Numbered from the stretch's first letter, positions 42,127 to 51,674 are shown. The stretch: 64,000 bases of DNA from Flavisericum labens (GCF_045446075.1 NZ_JBJJBQ010000008.1:90340-154339); one strand, 5' to 3'. A program made the numbers and translations. Notes: generated from the sequence alone by a model not told the origin.

Positions 42127-44166
42127 ATGCAACTACTCAACTTTGCCATTATAAAACTTACCTTTTGCCTTATTTTAGGCATCATAATTGGCTATTTTTT
42201 TGATATTTCTGTTCTTGTTGCTTTAATTCTATCATCAGTATTCATTGTCGTTTTAGGTGTTACTTATCTTGTTGCCAAAAAAAAAATCACTAAATCCATT
42301 TGGTTTGGTCTATTCGCATTTTTAACCATGGTTTCAGTTGGGATTTTAACGACCAACTTGCACAACCAAAAACAATTTTCAAACCATTACACCCATCAAA
42401 TTTCAACTGGAACCGAAGCAACCAATACCATAACGTTCCGAATTCGTGAAGTCTTAAAACCAAACCGCTATTACAACAAATATGTGGTTAATATTTTAAA
42501 GGTGAACGATAAAAGCACCTTCGGAAAGTGTTTATTAAATATTGAAAAAGATTCACTTATAACACTGTTGAATGTGGATGCTACTTTTATTGGCAAAACC
42601 GAATTTCAGGAAATATACGAACCTTTAAACCCATTTCAATTTAACTATAAAAACTATTTAGAGAAGAAATACATTTACCACCAGCTCGTTTTAAAAGAAC
42701 GTGAGATTCTCAGGGCAAACTCCAATTCACCTACCTTACTTGGGGTGGCAGATGCCGTTAGAAACCATATTAACAAAAAGCTGCAGCTGTTTCATTTTAA
42801 ACCTGATGAATTGGCTATTATAAATGCTCTTTTACTAGGGCAACGGCAGGACATTAGCGAAGAGGTTTACACCAGTTATGCTAATGCTGGAGTGATACAC
42901 ATTTTGGCAGTTTCCGGACTTCACGTGGGCATCATATTATTGATTTTAAGTTATGTTTTAAAACCCCTTGATATGTTTAAGTACGGAAAACTTATAAGAA
43001 CCATTTTATTAGTTAGTCTATTATGGAGTTTTGCATTAATTGCAGGGCTATCGGCATCTATTACTCGTGCCGTCACCATGTTTAGTATCGTTGCTGTTGC
43101 TATAAATCTAAAGCGCCCAACAAATATCTACAACACATTGGCCATTTCAATGTTTGTTATCTTACTTTTTAAACCCCTTTTCTTGTTCGATGTGGGGTTT
43201 CAGTTGAGCTACTTGGCAGTTTTTGCCATTGTTTCCATCGCCCCCTATTTGTACAAACTTTGGAAACCTAAAAACAAAATCCTTGACATATACTGGCACA
43301 CTCTTACCATCACAATTTCCGCTCAGTTTGGTATCCTTCCAATAAGTCTATTTTACTTTCATCAATTTCCGGGGTTGTTTTTCGTTTCAAACCTATTGAT
43401 TGTTCCTCTTTTGGGTATTCTTTTAAGCTTTGGCATCCTTCTCATTCTTTTAGCTATTTTGAATTTACTTCCACAGTTTCTGGCCAATGTTTATGGTTTT
43501 ATTATTAATTGGATGAATATTTTGGTTGATTGGGTTTCTCAACAAGAATCGTTTTTATTTAATGATATTCCATTTAACGTATGGTACGTTTTAGCTTCTT
43601 ATATTTTGATTATTACTTTTTTTAGACTCGTTTTCAACAGAAACTTTAGCAATCTAAAATATTTTTTAATCGGACTATTATGTGTTCAATGCGTTTTTAT
43701 TTATACCCATTTTAGAAAACCATCAAATGAGTTTGTTGTTTTCCATAAAAGCAGGCATAGCCTTGTAGCGCATACTAATAATGATAAAACTCTGATTGGT
43801 CATGATTTGGACAGCGTTTCAAAATTTATAAATAGTAGTATTAAAGATTATTCCGTAGGAAATTTCATTAAGCATATTAAAGAAGACACTCTTCGCCCAA
43901 TTTATCAGCTAAATGACAAAATACTTTTAGTTGTGGATAGCTTATCGGTATATAAGGTTAAATCGTTTAAACCAGAATATGTATTATTAAGGCAATCACC
44001 AAAAGTAAACCTAAATCGGTTGATTGACTCTATAAAACCCAAACAAATTATTGCAGACGGAAGCAACTATAAAAGTTATATAACTCGTTGGGAATTGATC
44101 TGCAAAAAAAGAAAGCTCCCTTTTCACCAAACAGGTAAAAACGGAGCTTTTACAATCCAATATTAA
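42127..44166 (+). CDS. ComEC/Rec2-type DNA uptake membrane protein
   Basis: 679 residues. Membrane segments near the N-terminus (about 8-65), an OB-like outer region (about 95-190), and then the competence domain with many membrane helices, including VIHILAVSGLHVGIILL. The C-terminal ~140 residues correspond in position to the beta-lactamase-like domain of ComEC but lack an HxHxDH metal motif, so that domain is degenerate, as in many Bacteroidota. It may import single-stranded DNA. The last ~15 codons also form a terminator-like hairpin. A fragment of this C-terminus occurs again at 45043-45225. Confidence 0.88.
   Translation: MQLLNFAIIKLTFCLILGIIIGYFFDISVLVALILSSVFIVVLGVTYLVAKKKITKSIWFGLFAFLTMVSVGILTTNLHNQKQFSNHYTHQISTGTEATNTITFRIREVLKPNRYYNKYVVNILKVNDKSTFGKCLLNIEKDSLITLLNVDATFIGKTEFQEIYEPLNPFQFNYKNYLEKKYIYHQLVLKEREILRANSNSPTLLGVADAVRNHINKKLQLFHFKPDELAIINALLLGQRQDISEEVYTSYANAGVIHILAVSGLHVGIILLILSYVLKPLDMFKYGKLIRTILLVSLLWSFALIAGLSASITRAVTMFSIVAVAINLKRPTNIYNTLAISMFVILLFKPLFLFDVGFQLSYLAVFAIVSIAPYLYKLWKPKNKILDIYWHTLTITISAQFGILPISLFYFHQFPGLFFVSNLLIVPLLGILLSFGILLILLAILNLLPQFLANVYGFIINWMNILVDWVSQQESFLFNDIPFNVWYVLASYILIITFFRLVFNRNFSNLKYFLIGLLCVQCVFIYTHFRKPSNEFVVFHKSRHSLVAHTNNDKTLIGHDLDSVSKFINSSIKDYSVGNFIKHIKEDTLRPIYQLNDKILLVVDSLSVYKVKSFKPEYVLLRQSPKVNLNRLIDSIKPKQIIADGSNYKSYITRWELICKKRKLPFHQTGKNGAFTIQY
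44112..44151 (+). terminator. Terminator-like hairpin inside the 3' end of comEC
   Basis: AAAGCTCC (44112-44119) pairs with GGAGCTTT (44143-44150), followed by TTA. It is fully within coding sequence, 16 bases before the stop. The same stem exists in the duplicated fragment (45171-45209). Confidence 0.5.
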
Positions 44167-44173
44167 AATATTA

Positions 44174-44722
44174 TTAGCTTTTAAATTCAGCCTTAAAACT
44201 CTTATAATATTCATTAAACTCCTCTTGGGTTTTAATATTTTTATGATCGTCGTTCTTAAACATTTTTAAATACAATTCTAATTGGATTGGTGTTTTATAG
44301 CCACGAAGTGGTGCTATGACATCAGCCTTTTCATCAAAAAATACGATGGTAGGATATGCGCTGATTTGAAGATGTCTAGCTAATTGATGCGCTGAGTTTC
44401 TTCTTTTGGCCTTTGCTGGATCATAATTCGGGTTGGTATACGACTTATCTTTATAATTAACAACCGAATTACCTTCTCCATTAAATTTTACAGCATAATA
44501 ATGTTCATTAACATAATCAGCAACTTCCTTATTCTGAAATGTATTTTTGTCAAGCATTTTACAAGGTCCACACCAAGTGGTATATATATCCATCAGAATC
44601 TTTTTTGGTTTTTCCTTTTGTAAATTTATAGCTTCCTCAAAGGTTACCCAATTTATTTCTTGTGCTAAAGCATTAAAGTTTATAAAACCAACAGCTAAAA
44701 TTAAAAATAGGATTTTTTTCAT
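44174..44722 (-). CDS. Exported thioredoxin-like protein (CGPC)
   Basis: 182 residues with a signal peptide ending near ALAQ. Thioredoxin fold with active-site CGPC at 51-54 (TTWCGPCKMLDKNTF) and the cis-Pro loop AYPTIVFF. It resembles periplasmic thioredoxin-family proteins that reduce disulfides. Convergent with comEC. A second thioredoxin-like gene with CGWC lies 0.5 kb downstream in window order, after the duplication scar. Confidence 0.87.
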   Translation of the reverse strand: MKKILFLILAVGFINFNALAQEINWVTFEEAINLQKEKPKKILMDIYTTWCGPCKMLDKNTFQNKEVADYVNEHYYAVKFNGEGNSVVNYKDKSYTNPNYDPAKAKRRNSAHQLARHLQISAYPTIVFFDEKADVIAPLRGYKTPIQLELYLKMFKNDDHKNIKTQEEFNEYYKSFKAEFKS

Positions 44723-44884
44723 TTGTGTTTTTATTTTTTTAAACTGCCAAATATCTCACCAAGACACATTTTTTCTAGGCAACAATTTAAAAATAACAGC
44801 TTATGTTATTAACATATATTGCAAAACTTGTTCCGAAATTACAAAAAATGCTTTTAATCTTAATTGTTTTAGTCCAATTTTAGA

Positions 44885-45045
44885 TTAACGGACATCATGC
44901 ATCAGTTTTTTTGAACAGGATTTAAAAGCATCGAAACTACACCTATCCCTGCTGGGATTAATGCAAAAATCAAGAAAAACGTACTTAAGAAATACTCTTC
45001 GGTTATCTTATCTATCATACCTCTCATTATCCCTGAAGCCTTTTG
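44885..45045 (-). pseudogene. Remnant of a POT peptide transporter C-terminus
   Basis: On the minus strand the region translates as GMIDKITEEYFLSTFFLIF followed by ALIPAGIGVVSMLLNPVQ and then a stop (TGA at 44902-44904). This matches the end of the intact transporter at 45893 (GLSSFFLIFTIIPIGLGIV, then SLLLHPVLKKLMHGVR). One missing A in a run of seven (44905-44911 region) causes the stop; with eight A the frame continues as KKLMHDVR and stops at 44885. The left flank (44819-44884) also matches the sequence after the intact gene. Confidence 0.85.
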
Positions 45046-45225
45046 ACAATTGCGAGCACCAAAAATAAATCTGAACAGTTAATTGATTCTTTAAACCCAA
45101 AACAAATTATTGCCGACGGAAGCAACCACGAAAGTAATATTAAACGTGGGGACCAAATCTACCAAAAAAGAAAGCTCCCCTTTTACCAAACGGGCAACAA
45201 CGGAGCTTTTATAATTCAGTATTAA
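45043..45225 (+). pseudogene. Duplicated fragment of the comEC 3' end
   Basis: About 57 codons homologous to the last codons of comEC (43996-44166). Over the final 48 residues I count 34 identities, including PKQIIADGSN, KRKLPF and NGAF, and both end in IQY. It has no plausible start, membrane part or promoter, so it is a remnant, not a gene. Homology begins at about 45055, immediately after the POT remnant. Confidence 0.88.
45171..45210 (+). terminator. Second copy of the comEC-end hairpin
   Basis: AAAGCTCC (45171-45178) and GGAGCTTT (45202-45209) followed by T. The stem is identical to that at 44112-44150 although the loop has diverged, which suggests the stem is kept by selection. Confidence 0.5.
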
Positions 45226-45229
45226 TTTT

Positions 45230-45700
45230 TTAAATCGTTCTGTTAACTATCGTAGTTGCTTCTCTAATCCATTTTTTTGCCCCTCCTTTGATATAACCCG
45301 TTTTTCCTAAAGTCATAAGATTTATTTTACCATCGCGCATTTTTTTTGGGTTCACAAAGTATACAGACGGATAGCCTTTTACCTGAAACATTCTTTGCAG
45401 TTGATAATTCTGTTCTTTTATTTTTTGGTCCTGCTCCGTTCTCTTTGGAAAATCTAACTCAACCAAAACCACATCTTCAGACCATTTTTCAAAATCAGAG
45501 GTTTTAAACACCTCCTTTTGCAATTTAATACACCAACCACACCAGTCTGACCCAGTAAAAAACAACATCATCTTTTTGTCTTCTCTTTGCGCTAATTCTA
45601 AGGCCTTATTCATATTTGTGTGCCAAACAATGCGCTCTTGAGCCATACTCCCAAAAGAAAACAAAACACCAAAAAACAGGGTAAATAAAATATTCTTCAT
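45230..45700 (-). CDS. Exported thioredoxin-like protein (CGWC)
   Basis: 156 residues from the ATG at 45700 (MKNILFTLFFGVLF), which opens a normal signal peptide; an ATG at 45736 would add 12 residues. Thioredoxin fold with CGWC at 54-57 (SDWCGWCIKLQKEVF) and the cis-Pro loop GYPSVYFV. The Trp in the active site and the flanking sequence place it in the exported DUF255/thioredoxin_7-like group. It is only distantly similar to the CGPC gene at 44174. Confidence 0.85.
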   Translation of the reverse strand: MKNILFTLFFGVLFSFGSMAQERIVWHTNMNKALELAQREDKKMMLFFTGSDWCGWCIKLQKEVFKTSDFEKWSEDVVLVELDFPKRTEQDQKIKEQNYQLQRMFQVKGYPSVYFVNPKKMRDGKINLMTLGKTGYIKGGAKKWIREATTIVNRTI

Positions 45701-45892
45701 CAATTTAATCTTTAAATTCAGGTTTAAAAGTACCATTTTTTCATTTGCTTTTTTATTTTTTAAACCGCTAATAGGACATTACTCAACTCCATTTAAGTGG
45801 TAAGCAATATAAAAATAACAGCTTATTTTAGAGTAAAATATGTAGCAAAAGTTGTTCCGAACTTACAAAAAATGCTTTAATCTAATTTTAAA

Positions 45893-47665
45893 CTAACGGA
45901 CGCCATGCATGAGTTTTTTGAGTACTGGATGTAGCAGTAAAGAAACGATGCCTAATCCAATTGGGATAATAGTAAAAATTAAAAAGAACGAAGAAAGACC
46001 ATGTTCTCTGGTAATATTTTCAATATCTCCCCCAATATAATGTGCCAACTTATTGCCAATTGCTATAGCCAAATAATAAACGCCAAACATAAAGGCGACC
46101 ATTCGAGCAGGAACAAGCTTACTTAAATATGACAAACCCATTGGAGATAAACACAATTCTCCCAAAGTATGAAACAAATATGCAAAAACTAACCAAGCCA
46201 TACTTAAACTTGCCGTTTGCGCACCGTCTGGTACATCCTTTGCCCCAAAGGCTAAAAAAGAAAAACCTAACCCTAAAAGGAAAAGTCCCAAAAAATACTT
46301 CACCGAGGCGGGTGGATTATATTTGCTGTCCCACCATTTTGTAAACAACGGCGCAAACATGATAATAAATAAAGAATTGAGTATGGCAAACCAAGTTACA
46401 GGAACTTCCGTCTCGGTTGACTGATATTCTATATAAATTTTGTAAAGTACAATAGCCCAAACTATAACAAAGCTAAAACCTAGAATAATATTTGAAAGTC
46501 CAATCCTATTAAAGGTTTTTTTGAATAAGCTAAGCAAAACATAGGTTATAATTCCCAGTGGCACTATGGTAACAATTAAATCAACAACCTTAAAGGTGGT
46601 TGCAGCCGTGCCTTCTAAAATTCTATTGGTATAGTCTCGTGTATAAATAGGCAATGAACCCGCTGCTTGCTCAAAAGCGGCCCAGAAAAAAATAGTAAAC
46701 AAACAAAAAATTGAAAAAGCAATCATTTTGTCCCTTTCAATAGCCACGTATCTTGGAATCCTAATCAACAAAAGTAAAACAAAGGTTATAGCAGCTAACA
46801 ACGCAAAAAACAATGAATCGTCCAGTCCTGCAACAGTGTAATTGAAAGTTTGAATATTTCCAATTTTACTCAAAGGATCATTAATAATAAATATTAGGGC
46901 AGAAATTGCAAACACCCCCACTAAAATATAATCAACCGTCAAAAAAGGATTTAGCTTCGTAAAAGCTTTTGTACTGTCATTTTTCTCCCCTATATTTTCA
47001 ATTTCTTCATAAACAATTTTAACAGGCTTATCTCCTATATTTCCAAAAAGGGGCTGTGCAAAATAAAACTGGAGCATTCCCAATAGCATGAATATGCCTG
47101 CTAAACCAAAACCATAACTCCATCCAATTTTCTCGCCAACCCAGCCACAAAGCATTATACCAATAAACGCTCCAGCATTTACACCCATGTAAAAAATATT
47201 ATAAGCGCCATCTTTTTTTTCATCATGACCCTCATACATTTTAGATATAATAGAAGTCATATTGGGTTTAAAAAATCCATTACCTAAAATTAAAAGTGCA
47301 ATACCAATGTATAAAAATGTTGGCGTCTCTACCGCCATTGAAGCATGGCCCATGGTCATGAGCAAAGCCCCAATAACAACAGCCATTTTATAGCCAATTT
47401 TATTATCAGCCAGCCAACCCCCAATTAAAGGCGTTAAATAAACCAGCATGGCATAGGTGCCTAAAAGTGATAAAGCAGCTGAAGAACTCCATTCCCAACC
47501 CGGATTATCCCCAATAAGTGCTCCTGTTAAAAAGATAACTAATATAGCCCGCATACCATAGTAGGAAAACCGCTCCCACATTTCAGTAAAAAATAAAACA
47601 AATAGTCCTGATGGATGCCCTAAAACTTTGTCTTTAAAAAATTGGTCGGTTGAGTTTTGTGTCAT
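45893..47665 (-). CDS. POT/PTR2-family peptide transporter (copy 1)
   Basis: 590 residues, about 14 membrane segments. Proton-coupled di/tripeptide transporter. Signature FTEMWERFSYYGMRAILVIFLTGALIG near the N-terminus (ExxERxxYYG), NPIFYMGVNAGAFIG-like YNIFYMGVNAGAFIGI, and FHTLGELCLSPMGLSYLSKLVP late. Longer than the neighbour by about 70 residues. It lies 11 bases after the second POT gene, so the two form one operon. Its last ~50 codons and 3' flank are duplicated in the remnant at 44885-45045. Confidence 0.93.
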   Translation of the reverse strand: MTQNSTDQFFKDKVLGHPSGLFVLFFTEMWERFSYYGMRAILVIFLTGALIGDNPGWEWSSSAALSLLGTYAMLVYLTPLIGGWLADNKIGYKMAVVIGALLMTMGHASMAVETPTFLYIGIALLILGNGFFKPNMTSIISKMYEGHDEKKDGAYNIFYMGVNAGAFIGIMLCGWVGEKIGWSYGFGLAGIFMLLGMLQFYFAQPLFGNIGDKPVKIVYEEIENIGEKNDSTKAFTKLNPFLTVDYILVGVFAISALIFIINDPLSKIGNIQTFNYTVAGLDDSLFFALLAAITFVLLLLIRIPRYVAIERDKMIAFSIFCLFTIFFWAAFEQAAGSLPIYTRDYTNRILEGTAATTFKVVDLIVTIVPLGIITYVLLSLFKKTFNRIGLSNIILGFSFVIVWAIVLYKIYIEYQSTETEVPVTWFAILNSLFIIMFAPLFTKWWDSKYNPPASVKYFLGLFLLGLGFSFLAFGAKDVPDGAQTASLSMAWLVFAYLFHTLGELCLSPMGLSYLSKLVPARMVAFMFGVYYLAIAIGNKLAHYIGGDIENITREHGLSSFFLIFTIIPIGLGIVSLLLHPVLKKLMHGVR

Positions 47666-47676
47666 ATTTGATAATT

Positions 47677-49233
47677 TTAGTTGTCTGCCAGTTCAAAACC
47701 TTCTGCTTCATCATAATGCATCATTCGTTCATTATCTTCTGCTCCATGGGTTAATCGTTTTAATGGCTTAAGAAGGAAAATAAATAATGTACCCACTATA
47801 ACTGTAAAAATCAATATTCCTGAAAAGATAGTATATTCCCCAAATTCTGAGGCAGACTCGCCTACAATACCGGCTACTTTATTTCCCAATCCAGATGACG
47901 CGAAATAAACCCCCATCATCAAGGATGCATATTTAGCTGGAGCTAGTTTCGTTATAAAAGATAGTGCCACTGGAGATAAACACAATTCACCCAACGTATG
48001 AAACAAATAAGCTAACACTAACCAAATCATACTTGAAGTTCCTGATTTTTCAAATTCCATAGCTGCAAATACCATAAACAAAAAGCCAAAGCCCATTATT
48101 ATAATACCTAAAGCCATTTTAAATAATGAAGAGGCTTCTTTTCCCTTTAATTGTCTTTTTGCCCAAATACTTGCTACTAATGTTGCAAATAAAATAATAA
48201 AACCGGCGTTCAAACTTTGAAACATTACCGTTGGGATTTCCCATCCAAATAGTACTCTATCGGTTTTGGTATCGGTGTAAAGATTCATCAAGCCACCTGC
48301 TTGCTCAAAAGCCCCCCAGAAAATAATTACCATGATGAATGAGAGCAGTAATACCACAAAACGGTCTTTGTAAACTTGTGAGTTCAATTCTCTGTAAATC
48401 ATCATCATCAAAGCCGCAATGGCGGTTAAGAACACAAACAACAAGCCGTAACCCCAATCCATAAAATACCAACCTATAAAAGAGGCTAAAAGCAATATAC
48501 CAGTAATAACCAATTGTTTTGGCGAACTAAAAAGTTTGGAGTAGAGTTTGCCATAAGACACTTCATCTTCATCATTTGTACTAGGCTCGAAGTTCCCAAC
48601 TTGACTTAAATATTTTTTTCCACCAATGTAGTTAATCAGCCCTAAAACCATTACAACCCCTGCCAAACCAAATCCGGCATGCCAACCCCATTCAACAACT
48701 ACCAGACCAACAGTTAATGTAGCTAACAAGGAACCTAAATTAATACCAATGTAAAAAATACTAAAACCTTTATCTCTTCTAATATCACCTTGCTTATAAA
48801 GTCCGCCAACCATAGTTGATATATTGGGTTTTAACAACCCCACGCCGAGTATCACCAAACCAAGGCCTGTATAAAATGCCCAAATATCAGTTAACACCAA
48901 AACACCGTGGCCGAGACACAGAATAACGGCCCCCCACAACACAGCCTTTTTCTGCCCAATTAGTTTATCGGCAATCATTCCCCCGGGAATAGACATGACA
49001 TAGACCAACATGGTGTACCAGCCATACAGTGCCAAAGCTTCTTGATTGGTCCAGCCCAAACCTGCTCCTCTAGGATCTGTTCCCATAGCATTAGTAGTCA
49101 TGTAAAGTACCAGCAACGCTCTCATACCATAGTATGAAAAACGCTCCCACATTTCAGTTAAAAATAAAATATACAAACCTATGGGCTGCCCAAATAGTTC
49201 TTTTTGATGCGGTTTTAAAGCTGATTCTGACAT
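47677..49233 (-). CDS. POT/PTR2-family peptide transporter (copy 2)
   Basis: 518 residues, about 13-14 membrane segments, paralogous to the downstream gene. FLTEMWERFSYYGMRALLVLYMT, FSIFYIGINLGSLLA and FHTLGELCLSPVALSFITKLAP are the family blocks. It imports small peptides with protons. It lies 53 bases downstream of the DPP-IV-type peptidase gene on the same strand, so peptide release outside and import inside are probably coupled. Confidence 0.93.
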   Translation of the reverse strand: MSESALKPHQKELFGQPIGLYILFLTEMWERFSYYGMRALLVLYMTTNAMGTDPRGAGLGWTNQEALALYGWYTMLVYVMSIPGGMIADKLIGQKKAVLWGAVILCLGHGVLVLTDIWAFYTGLGLVILGVGLLKPNISTMVGGLYKQGDIRRDKGFSIFYIGINLGSLLATLTVGLVVVEWGWHAGFGLAGVVMVLGLINYIGGKKYLSQVGNFEPSTNDEDEVSYGKLYSKLFSSPKQLVITGILLLASFIGWYFMDWGYGLLFVFLTAIAALMMMIYRELNSQVYKDRFVVLLLSFIMVIIFWGAFEQAGGLMNLYTDTKTDRVLFGWEIPTVMFQSLNAGFIILFATLVASIWAKRQLKGKEASSLFKMALGIIIMGFGFLFMVFAAMEFEKSGTSSMIWLVLAYLFHTLGELCLSPVALSFITKLAPAKYASLMMGVYFASSGLGNKVAGIVGESASEFGEYTIFSGILIFTVIVGTLFIFLLKPLKRLTHGAEDNERMMHYDEAEGFELADN

Positions 49234-49286
49234 ATTTGTTATTCTTGGTTAGTTATTTATAGTTATCTTTTAACTTTTTCTTATTC

Positions 49287-51545
49287 TTATTTTTCTTCCT
49301 TAGCTATTTTATCGCCGAGCGTTTCGTTAATAAAATTGGTCATTTTTTTGTATAAATGAAGCCTTGTATTGCCTCCATAAATACCATGATTTTTATCGGG
49401 ATATATCGCCCAATCAAATTGTTTATCGGCCTGAATTAAGGCCTCGGCAAGTCGCATGGTATTTTGCACATGTACATTATCATCTCCAGAACCATGTACC
49501 AAAAGAAAATCACCCTTTAATTTATCAACATGATTAATTGGTGAGTTATCGTCATAGCCTGATGGGTTTTCTTGAGGAGTTGTCATAAAACGTTCTGTAT
49601 AAATGGAATCATAAAAACGCCAACTACCTACCGGAGCAACAGCAATGGCCATTTTAAACACATTGTTTCCTTGAAACAACGCATTGCTACTCAGGTAACC
49701 TCCATAACTCCAACCCCATATTCCTATTCGGCTGGAATCAATATACGACAATTCGCCCAGTTGCTTTGCTGCTGTAATTTGGTCTTCAACTTCATACTTA
49801 CCAAGTTGGTTTTGAGTTACTTTTTTAAAAGCAGCACCCTTGTAACCCGTACCGCGTCCATCAACACAAGCAATTACGTAGCCTTTCTGTGTCAAATATT
49901 GAAACCAATAATCATTTGGCTCGTTCCATTGGTTTTTAACCTCCTGCGAACCTGGACCAGAATATTGATACATTAACAATGGATATTGTTGATTTTCATC
50001 AAAATCGGCAGGCTTAATCATCCACATATTTAAATCGTTTCCGTTAACATGGATAGTACTAAATTCCTTTTTTGAAGTCTTATAGTTCGACAACTTTTGG
50101 GCAAGCACATCGTTATCTTCAATGCTTTTGATGACATTTCCTGAAGAGGCACTATTTAATGTATATTCAGGTGGTGTTGTAGCACTTGAAAAGGTATTGA
50201 TAAAATATGAGTAATCCGTGTTAAAAACGGCATTATTCGTGCCAACAGTTTTAGTCAACCGTTCTTTATTTCTACCATTTAATTTTATGGAATAAACGTC
50301 TCTATTTATAGATCCATTTTCAGTAGATTGATAAAAAACCGTGCTGTTATCTTCGTCATAACCATAATAATTAGTGACCTCCCAATTGCCCTTTGTTACC
50401 TGATTAATTAACTTTCCATCTTTATTGTAGTGATAAATATGATTAAAACCATCTTTTTCACTAGTCCAAATAAAACTATCATCCTTTAAAAAGGTTAAGC
50501 TAGTGGATAATTCAACATAAGCATCATCTTCTTCAGCAACCACCAAATCAGCCTTATTCTTTTCAGTATTTATCATCCATAAGTCCAGTTCGTTTTGATG
50601 GCGGTTCATATATTGTGCGCTCAACACATTTGGATTCTGGGTCCATTTCATTCTTGGAATATAAAAATCGTTATAAGCCTTATCAACTTCAACCTTATTT
50701 GTTTTTTTTGTGCCTAAACTATAAATGTGAAGTGATACTTTTGAGTTAGGTTCACCTGCCTTAGGGTACTTAAAAACCTGTTGTGTTTGATAGAGATCTT
50801 GACCATAAATATCCATTGAAAATTCGGGCACCTCGGTTTCGTCAAAACGTATGAATGCTATCTTGTTGCTATCTGCATTCCAATCAAAGGCACGAACAAA
50901 CGTAAAAGGTTTTTTAAAGGACACCGGGCTTTCCGAAAACTCCTCTTGGTAAACCCAATCGCCAATACCGTTTATTATTTCGTTCTTCTTTCCGTCAAAA
51001 GTAATTTGGGTTGTTTTTTCAGAACCTAAATCTTTTATAAATAAATTATTTTCTTTGGCAAAAACCACCTTGGTACCATCTGGTGAAAACAGGGGTTCTT
51101 GTATTTTGTCTTCGTCAATTAAAGACAAACTCGTTCTCTTTACATCATAGACAAAATAGTGCCCCTTTGAAGACCACCTATATATAGATTCTTGGTTTGT
51201 GGCCAAAAGCAACTTCTGCTCATCCTTACTAAATGTATAATCGGTAAAATAAGGAATGGCATCCAGGTTGGCACTGCTTACCAAAGTATTTACTTTTTTC
51301 AAAGTTTTGTAATCGTAAACATCAACTGAAGTGCTTCGCGTACCTCGGTCAAAATTTAAAACCGAATACTGTTGGCCATTGTTCATGGAGTGCAAAGCAT
51401 CCATGCTTTCCGTTCTGAAAGTTCCATATTTCCAAATGTCTTCAAGGGTAATTTCTTTGGTCTGCGCCGATAAAAATGAAGTTATAAATAAGCAAACACA
51501 AAAGGAGTATTTTCGGTAATTCATCAAAAAAAATATTTTTTTCAT
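49287..51545 (-). CDS. Dipeptidyl peptidase IV-type serine peptidase (S9)
   Basis: 752 residues; a Met at codon 8 (51524) is an equally good start. Signal peptide ending near FLSAQ, so exported. The N-terminal ~480 residues form the DPP-IV beta-propeller. The C-terminal alpha/beta-hydrolase domain has nucleophile Ser613 in GWSYGG, Asp in GSGDDNVH and His in DKNHGIYG. The double-Glu of DPP-IV is visible as YQEEFSESP. It removes X-Pro dipeptides from N-termini. Directly upstream of two POT transporter genes. Confidence 0.93.
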   Translation of the reverse strand: MKKIFFLMNYRKYSFCVCLFITSFLSAQTKEITLEDIWKYGTFRTESMDALHSMNNGQQYSVLNFDRGTRSTSVDVYDYKTLKKVNTLVSSANLDAIPYFTDYTFSKDEQKLLLATNQESIYRWSSKGHYFVYDVKRTSLSLIDEDKIQEPLFSPDGTKVVFAKENNLFIKDLGSEKTTQITFDGKKNEIINGIGDWVYQEEFSESPVSFKKPFTFVRAFDWNADSNKIAFIRFDETEVPEFSMDIYGQDLYQTQQVFKYPKAGEPNSKVSLHIYSLGTKKTNKVEVDKAYNDFYIPRMKWTQNPNVLSAQYMNRHQNELDLWMINTEKNKADLVVAEEDDAYVELSTSLTFLKDDSFIWTSEKDGFNHIYHYNKDGKLINQVTKGNWEVTNYYGYDEDNSTVFYQSTENGSINRDVYSIKLNGRNKERLTKTVGTNNAVFNTDYSYFINTFSSATTPPEYTLNSASSGNVIKSIEDNDVLAQKLSNYKTSKKEFSTIHVNGNDLNMWMIKPADFDENQQYPLLMYQYSGPGSQEVKNQWNEPNDYWFQYLTQKGYVIACVDGRGTGYKGAAFKKVTQNQLGKYEVEDQITAAKQLGELSYIDSSRIGIWGWSYGGYLSSNALFQGNNVFKMAIAVAPVGSWRFYDSIYTERFMTTPQENPSGYDDNSPINHVDKLKGDFLLVHGSGDDNVHVQNTMRLAEALIQADKQFDWAIYPDKNHGIYGGNTRLHLYKKMTNFINETLGDKIAKEEK

Positions 51546-51647
51546 AAAATGAAGTCAAGTTTACTAAAAATTATGCAAAAAACGCAAATATTAACACTTA
51601 AATAACGTCGTTTTAATACGCATATTCCATATTCATATCAAGAGTGG

Positions 51648-51655
51648 TATCTTTG
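51648..51655 (+). promoter_or_regulatory. -7 box of the mevalonate operon
   Basis: TATCTTTG matches TAnnTTTG exactly and lies 19 bases before the ATG at 51675. The -33 element is weak. Transcription would start near 51662. Confidence 0.55.
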
Positions 51656-51674
51656 CATGGCTAACTAACAAATT

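Noticed and set aside
45043..45225. Short open frame of 60 codons that could be read as a gene
   Set aside because: It matches only the last codons of comEC, has no promoter or own start context, and lies at a duplication junction; treated as a fragment.
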